A DNA stretch of 37,257 nt, taken from positions 1-37,257 of the forward strand of contig JANJUN010000001.1 of assembly GCA_024710565.1 (NCBI GenBank). The letters are read 5' to 3'. The stretch is from Candidatus Altimarinota bacterium (GTDB lineage: Bacteria > Patescibacteriota > Gracilibacteria > BD1-5 > UBA6164). Both the position numbers and the translations under genes were made by a program. The stretch's first letter is position 1; every line of letters begins with the position of its first letter. The notes under the pieces are model-generated. The model was not told the origin of the DNA. It saw nothing but the letters and a program-made list of their open reading frames with translations, and searched no databases. This document shows positions 31,951 through 37,257 of this stretch, piece after piece.

Positions 31951-31959
31951 CTCCTTCTT
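31951..31959 (-). promoter_or_regulatory. Strong Shine-Dalgarno site of the chemoreceptor gene
   Basis: Minus strand AAGAAGGAG, five bases before the ATG. This is the only recognisable Shine-Dalgarno sequence I found among the window's genes, supporting an origin in a lineage with ordinary translation initiation. Confidence 0.75.
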
Positions 31960-31989
31960 AAATCAATCACTTTCACACAAACCTGTATA

Positions 31990-32017
31990 GTTATAAAAAT
32001 ATTTTCCTATTTGTCAA
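31990..32017 (-). promoter_or_regulatory. Promoter of the chemoreceptor gene
   Basis: Minus strand consensus TTGACA (32012-32017), 16-base spacer, TATAAC (31990-31995). The leader to the ATG is about 38 bases and contains the Shine-Dalgarno site. Confidence 0.55.
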
Positions 32018-32060
32018 AAATATTCTATATTTTTTATAGTAACTAAAATACTTCCTTTTT

Positions 32061-34127
32061 TTATATATTTCTCATACTGAGTTGTAATTTATTTTTTTCC
32101 TTATCTATTGCGGTAACTCTTACCTTTACTTTATCTCCAACTTGGACAAAATCCATAGGGTTTTTTACAAAAGTATCGGCTATTTCAGAAATATGTACGA
32201 GTCCATCATTTTTAAGTCCTACATCCACAAATGCTCAAAAAGCAACGACATTTCTTACCACTCCCTCAAGAATATCCCCCTCTTTAAGAGTATCAATACT
32301 GATAGCTTTTTTTGCTTTTGTACTCGTGGAAATGGTTCTTTTTTCTTTTCCTATTTCTGAATACGAAGTTTTGATAAAAGTAATCGTATCATTGGTTACA
32401 TCCGCATAGAGTTTTTTTGAAGTCTCATCCACTTTTGAAATATTGTTTTCAATAATATATTTTGCCAACTCGTATTGTTCTGGATGAATATCGGTATTAT
32501 CGAGTTGTTCTTTACTTTCTGGAACTCTTAAAAATCAAATTGCCTGTTCAAATGCTTTTTCTCAAAGTACTTTTTGAAGTGCCTTTCTTGAAGTGTATGG
32601 TCTATTGTTATAGATCTTTTTTGCTTGTCTTTTATCGATTCATGAAATATGATTCAACAAATAAATCGATGCTGTATTCACATTAATTCCCACTTGATTT
32701 ACAGAATCTTCAACAACATATCCTAGTTTTTCTTCTAATTTTTTTTCTGGAACATCGTGCTGATACATTCCAACTCAGATACTTCCTACCGGTACTTTTA
32801 CGAGTTCTGAAAGTGGATCAATATACCTTCTTCCGATAGAAATCGTTCCTCTATCCAAACTATCCAAATCAGGAAATTCTTCCGCGGCAATATCAGAAGC
32901 ACTATACACAGAAGCTCCTGATTCATTTACTACAAAAATATCTTTTTGAAATAATTCTGCAATAAGCGCCTGAGTTTCATCCGTTCCCGTTCCATTTCAT
33001 ACGACTACCACATCTATCGCATATTTTGAAAAAATATCTTGAAGTTTTTTTCTCGCTGAGAGGATTTCGTGTAAAAATATTTTATCAAAATACACCGGAT
33101 TTCCCAGAGTGTCCAAAACAGCCAGTTTACATCCAGCTCTATACCCAGGATCAACGGCTAAAATAGTTTTTCCATATTCTGGTTTTGAAAGGAGTAATTT
33201 TTCTAAATTCGTTTGAAAAGTAGCAATAGAATCATCTTCTCCTATCTCACTGAGATCCGAACGAATTTCATTTTCTACCGAAGAAAATAAAGCATCGTAT
33301 CACATTTTAAAAGCAGTTTCTAATATATCCATAAAAGTGCCTGTGATATCTAATATTTTAGAGTATTTATGTTTTGCCTTGTCAAAAATGATTTCGTCTT
33401 TTGCTATTTTTACATTTAAGATTCAGAGTTTTTCTCCTCTATTAAGCGCTAATATTTGATAGGGTTTAATAGTGTTTATTTTCAGGGTATTTTCAAAGTA
33501 GATTTCAAATTTTGAGATTTGTTCTCTATTCTTTTCATTGAGTTTTTCAAGCATTTTATCTGATTTTTTTCCTGATTCAATCAGACCATGTTTTTTATAT
33601 TCTTCGATAAGAATATGTCTCAATTCACTATGAGCTGCGATTTCTGCTGCAATAATTTCTTGACTTCCTTCTATGATTTCTTCCTTTGAATATTCTAGTA
33701 AAAGATTTTCAGGAATTTCTAGAAAATTTCTTTTTATACTATCAGCAACGACTTGAAATCATTTTTCAATCGCAATCATAGCTTTTGTCTTTTTCTTTGA
33801 TTTATACGGTTTATAGATTTCTTCTACTTCTTTCAAAGTTTTTGCTTGAAGGATATTATTCAAAAGTTCATCGGTCATAAGTCCTGCTTCGGTAATACCA
33901 TTGATTGCCGTTTGTTTGGCATTATAGAGATTTTCTATTTTCTTTTGGAGTTCTATGATATCTCTGATTTGTGCTTCATCAAGATTTCCGGTTCTTTCCT
34001 TTCTATAACGAGCGATAAATGGAACGGTTGCTCATTCTGCAACGAGTGCCAAAACGACATCTACTTGAAAATTTTTAAGTTCTAATTCGCTTGAAATCAG
34101 TTCAATATAATTTGGGGTTTCTAACAT
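32061..34127 (-). CDS. tex: Tex-family RNA-binding protein
   Basis: 688 residues, close to the ~720 norm. N-terminal Tex domain (EGATVPFIARYRKERTGNLDEAQIRDIIELQKKIENL), YqgF-like RNase H fold (ILAVDPGYRAGCKLAVLDTLGNPVYFDKIF, VVVGNGTGTDETQALIAELF), helix-hairpin-helix region (GINVNTASIYLLNHISGIDKRQAKKIYNNRPYTSRKAL) and a C-terminal S1 domain (GDILEGVVRNVVAFGAFVDVGLKNDGLVHISEIADTFVKNPMDFVQVGDKVKVRV). Tex binds nucleic acid and affects transcription and RNA turnover. Several TGA glycines. It lies directly upstream of the chemoreceptor gene in the same direction, with 43 bases between its stop and that gene's -35 box. Confidence 0.95.
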
Positions 34128-34294
34128 AATGTATCTTTAAAAAATAACAAAAAATAGTATATGAAAGTTTAGGTAAAAGTAAATTTTTTCTCATAGGTTT
34201 TAGAGAATTCTCATACTTCCCAGATTCATTTTCTTTTTTTCTCTTTTTTTATATAATGTCCCTTGTTATTTTAATCAATAAGTATTATCAAAAT

Positions 34295-35062
34295 ATGGAT
34301 CAAACTCATTACGAAATTCCATGAAGTTATGGAGATAAGGTGATAAAAATTTCCAGTTTTTCTGGAGTAAATAGCCCTGATATTATAATCAACATTCACG
34401 GAACTTTTTGAAGTATGTATGGAGGAAATAATAAATACCTCCAATTTGCCAAAAATATCCAATCAAACCAAGTTGCCAATGTGATTTTATATGAATCTTC
34501 GAGAAAAAATATAGACCCCAATCCAAATGAAACTGATATATATAAACAAAAACAAGCAAAATTTATCGGAAAAACCTTTACCGATGAGCTAGAGGATGCC
34601 AGAAGAGTATTACAAGACGTCATTTCAAAATCGTATGAATTATTTTGAATAAAAAAAGAAAATCTTAAAATCACTCTCAATGGAAATTCTCTCTGATGAA
34701 TACTTGCCTTTTATCTCGCGAGTGAATTTCCTCAAGTACAAGCGATCGTTTCTGTGGGAACTGGACTCAGATTGGAAATAAAAGATGTGCCTATATTAGA
34801 CACCTTTCCAAAAATTGAATTTTTAAGACAAAAACTAGAAAGTTTTCATGGGAAGTATGTGTGTTATTATGGAACGCTTGATGATATTTTTAACAGAGAA
34901 AGTTTTTTCAATTTAGTAGCATTAGTAGGAAGTGACGAAAGCAAAAAATTGATGGTGGAAATGGCTTGAGTCGATCATAGTTTTTGAAAAATTTCATGAC
35001 AAATATCAACCATCCCTTACCAAGAAGTATTCTTATGACATAAACTTCTTCTGAAGAAGTAA
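34295..35062 (+). CDS. Alpha/beta-hydrolase
   Basis: 255 residues. A HGTFGS-like oxyanion strand (DIIINIHGTFGSMYGGNN), the nucleophile elbow LNGNSLGGILAFYLASEFPQ (Gly-Asn-Ser-Leu-Gly, second Gly TGA), an acid region TLDDIFNRE and a catalytic His in MAGVDHSFGKIS give a full triad in order. It probably hydrolyses esters or peptides in the cytoplasm; no signal peptide is seen. A small hairpin (ACTTCTT/AAGAAGT) overlaps its stop codon. Divergent from tex. Confidence 0.75.
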
Positions 35063-35157
35063 AAAAGAATTTTTAAATGTCAAAATTCAAAAAAATTGCT
35101 TTTAATAAGTTAAAATGCTACAATATAAAAGATTAAAATAAATCTTTCTTATATAAA

Positions 35158-37155
35158 ATGGAAACGATAAGTCATTTCAAGCCACTTAATATTTCCACAT
35201 CTGCTGAAAAACAAAAAAATACTCCTCTTACTACGAAAGAACAAGAGGATTTTTCTAAATCTCAAAAATTATATAAAGAAAGATTAAAGGCTGTTGAAAA
35301 TAAAGTTAAAAGTAAGGATGAAATGTATTTGAGTGCAAAAACTCTATTATCTGAAAACCCAAATACTCAATATTTTACAAAATTTAACTGACAATACTAT
35401 AAAGATGATAAAGATATAAATCAAAAACCTTTATTATTATGAAGTTGATATCTCATTCAAAATGATAAATGACAAGAAGATATTGTGTACTCTGAAAAAG
35501 TACTCAGAAAAGAATTAGAAAAATTTGTTGTATCATACGAAAAAGAACAAAAAACTTTAAATGATATTTCTTCGTTACTTAAAAATAATCCAGACTCACA
35601 AATTTTTTATGAATTAGATGGAAAATATTATCTTTCAAATCCTACTAGAGTTGTAAAATCAAATTGAGATACTTCTGAAATACTGAGAGTAAAAGAAGTT
35701 TCAAGGGATGAATTACAGGCAAAAGTTGAGAATTTAGAAAAATGAAGTTTAGAGTGAATTTCAAAAAGACTAGATTTGCTTATATCTAAAACAAATAATG
35801 GAAATATTAGAAATTATTTAATGGATTTAAGAACTAGTATCAGTTTAAACTGAAATAATGATTTTATTCTTACTTTTTGAGAAAGGTTATGAAATTTACT
35901 TAATATCCTAGAACGAGCCGAAATAAGACCTCTTAGTATTGATGAAGTATGAAAGGTTATTTTATACTCATTTAATGTTTTAAGAAGTTGAATAAGTGAC
36001 TGAATAAAAGTTGTAATATCTCTTATAAAAGATATTTCTTCAGATAAGCTTTATAAATTCTGAGATGATGACAGTGAATATGAAGCAATTCTCAGAAGAA
36101 GTATAGAAACTGGAAAATTTAATGAAGTTTTACAGTTTTTTAACAATGCTTGAATTATTCCAAAAGAATATAATAAATCTATCAATGAAGCTAGTATTGA
36201 TACTGCTTCTCTTCCTCTTGCCTTATGAGCTGGAGCAATTGATGGATTTCTTGATTATGCTCAATCTAGTGCTGATATAGTAGTTACTCCTGATACTATG
36301 GTTCAGAATGTTATTCAATTATCAAAAGAGATAGCAACAAATGGAAGTGAACTATTTAAAGAATTAGCAAAAAATTTCTCAAAGGTAAGCGATGTTGCTT
36401 ATGTATTATCTTACATAGTAGCTATTGTATTATCGTTTAAATATTACCCCTCTAAGTTATGAGCATTAGCACTTCCTAATACTATTATTCAATGATTAAA
36501 AGCAAGTGGAAAAATTCCTGAAAATATGTTAAAAGGGGTTGATATTTTTTTATCTAAAAATCTTCAAAAAATAGAAATGTATGCGAGTGATAAAATTAAA
36601 TGAGTTTCAATTACTTCTAGATGAATAGTGAAATGATGAGAAAAAGCATTAGAATGAGGTATAAAAGCAAGAGATGGAATTGATAGTAGCAATACTCTTT
36701 TTAGTTCTATTTGAACGAACGCTAAACAATTAAAAGCCTCTCGTGAGGCTTTGGCAATTACCAATAATTCTTTAAAATTAGCTCAAATTTTTGGTGATAG
36801 TATTATTGGAAGAACTTCTGAAGCTCTTACTACCCAAAATGCTATAAAGGCTTATAAAGAAACTATTTTAAAAGGTTGAAATGATAAATTTAATACTAAT
36901 GATATTGATGCTCTGATTGAAAAAACAAAATGAGAAGCGAGATATAATTTAGTACTCGTGAGAGAAAAATTACAAGAAGTTGAAAAAGTTATGGATAAAG
37001 AAGTTATACCTGTATTTAATAAAGATTTTGATAATTCAATAAGTAAAATAGAAAATATACAAATGAAAGAGAATATAGTTAAAAATCAGGAAAAATATAA
37101 CAAACTTGCAATATTGATTTTCAATAAATTTTTACCTTGATTTTCTATAAAGTAA
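35158..37155 (+). CDS. Large predicted membrane-associated coiled-coil protein
   Basis: 665 residues, METISHFKPLNISTSAEKQKNTPLTTKEQEDFSKSQKLYKERLKAVENKVKSKDEMYL... The N-terminal 200 residues hold two similar coiled-coil/short-domain units (LLSENPNTQYFTKFNGQYYKDD and LLKNNPDSQIFYELDGKYYLSN), a repeat. The middle has hydrophobic segments (SLPLALGAGAIDGFLDYA at ~358, VAYVLSYIVAIVLSFKYYPS at ~415). The C-terminus is again helical and charged. No family recognised; toxin-like or effector-like membrane insertion is conceivable but unproven. Dozens of TGA glycines hide it from the ORF track. Confidence 0.65.
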
Positions 37156-37257
37156 TTTTCAAGTTATATATAGATTTGAAATTATATTGTTAAATTCAGC
37201 AGTTCATTGAGAAAAAATTTGTCATTCATAATATAATTCTAGAAATCATTTATCATT
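37132..37257 (-). CDS. Possible C-terminal fragment of a convergent leftward gene
   Basis: On the minus strand the frame stays open from the right edge to a TAA at 37132-37134 when TGA is Gly: NDKGFLELYYEGQIFSQGTAEFNNIISNLYITGKLLYRKSR. It overlaps the end of the upstream gene by 24 bases. Glycine spacing looks natural, but only 41 codons are visible, so this is tentative. Confidence 0.35.

Noticed and set aside
30494-31990. Several plus-strand ORFs (30494, 30762, 31436, 31787) opposite the chemoreceptor
   Set aside because: They are shadows of the more GC-rich MCP gene; none resembles a protein family or has an initiation signal.
30381-32060. Mobile element carrying the chemoreceptor
   Set aside because: I saw no transposase, integrase, flanking inverted or direct repeats, or tRNA attachment site near either junction.

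Overview
The window is about 37 kb of compact, very AT-rich bacterial DNA from an organism that reads UGA as glycine (translation table 25). That points to the Patescibacteria/CPR lineages Gracilibacteria (BD1-5) or Absconditabacteria (SR1); the sequence does not decide between them. The ORF track breaks almost every gene at TGA. Reading TGA as Gly restores full-length proteins and puts glycine at invariant positions: DEAGRGPWLGP in RNase HII, ERGYE in MurA, CCGP in QueH, GNSLG in a hydrolase and the Gly-1 of three prepilins. Only TAA and TAG end the native genes. Native start codons show no Shine-Dalgarno motif.

Layout. 1-86: start of a leftward unknown gene. 190-462: HU. 591-5416: a leftward type IV pilus operon (pilN-, pilO- and pilC-like genes, then four minor prepilins) with its own promoter. 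5502-8434: a pilin-like small membrane protein, a PrsW-like intramembrane protease, a tiny membrane protein and MurA. 8601-11343: rightward PPM-phosphatase-like/membrane/propeller protein and an acyltransferase. 11373-12726: leftward YebC and a uracil-DNA-glycosylase-like protein. 12966-13586: ribosomal protein L25. 13669-14567: leftward lipoprotein and membrane protein. 14631-18241: rightward GatC, RecF, a cell-surface protein and an RsuA-type pseudouridine synthase. 18344-22005: leftward unknown protein, EamA-like permease, unknown protein, a fused RNase HII-QueH and a His-rich small protein. 22188-25570: rightward ferredoxin/FNR/MsrQ-like fusion, TPR protein and FtsA/PilM-like actin fold. 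25587-27702: leftward TIM-barrel protein and SerS. 27836-30346: rightward GGDEF-like protein and partner. 30413-31945: an Aer-type chemoreceptor. 32061-34127: Tex. 34295-37155: rightward alpha/beta hydrolase and a large unknown protein, with a possible convergent gene at the right edge.

The chemoreceptor is the outlier. It is a 510-codon uninterrupted ORF with about 34 glycines, none encoded by TGA; it is visibly richer in GC; it has a textbook AAGGAG ribosome site and a consensus TTGACA box; and its natural end is a TGA codon that this organism should read through. It looks like a very recent acquisition from a standard-code proteobacterium (possibly a host or prey), or else an assembly chimera. 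No chemotaxis partner genes lie nearby.

Other points of interest are the RNase HII-QueH fusion, the three-part redox fusion, the GGDEF-like protein whose signature motif contains a TGA glycine, and the surface protein with a TGP-TM-RRK tail. Genes are tightly packed, convergent pairs share hairpin terminators that overlap stop codons, and no tRNA, rRNA, CRISPR or insertion sequence was found. No stretch longer than 300 bases lacks a gene once TGA is read as Gly.
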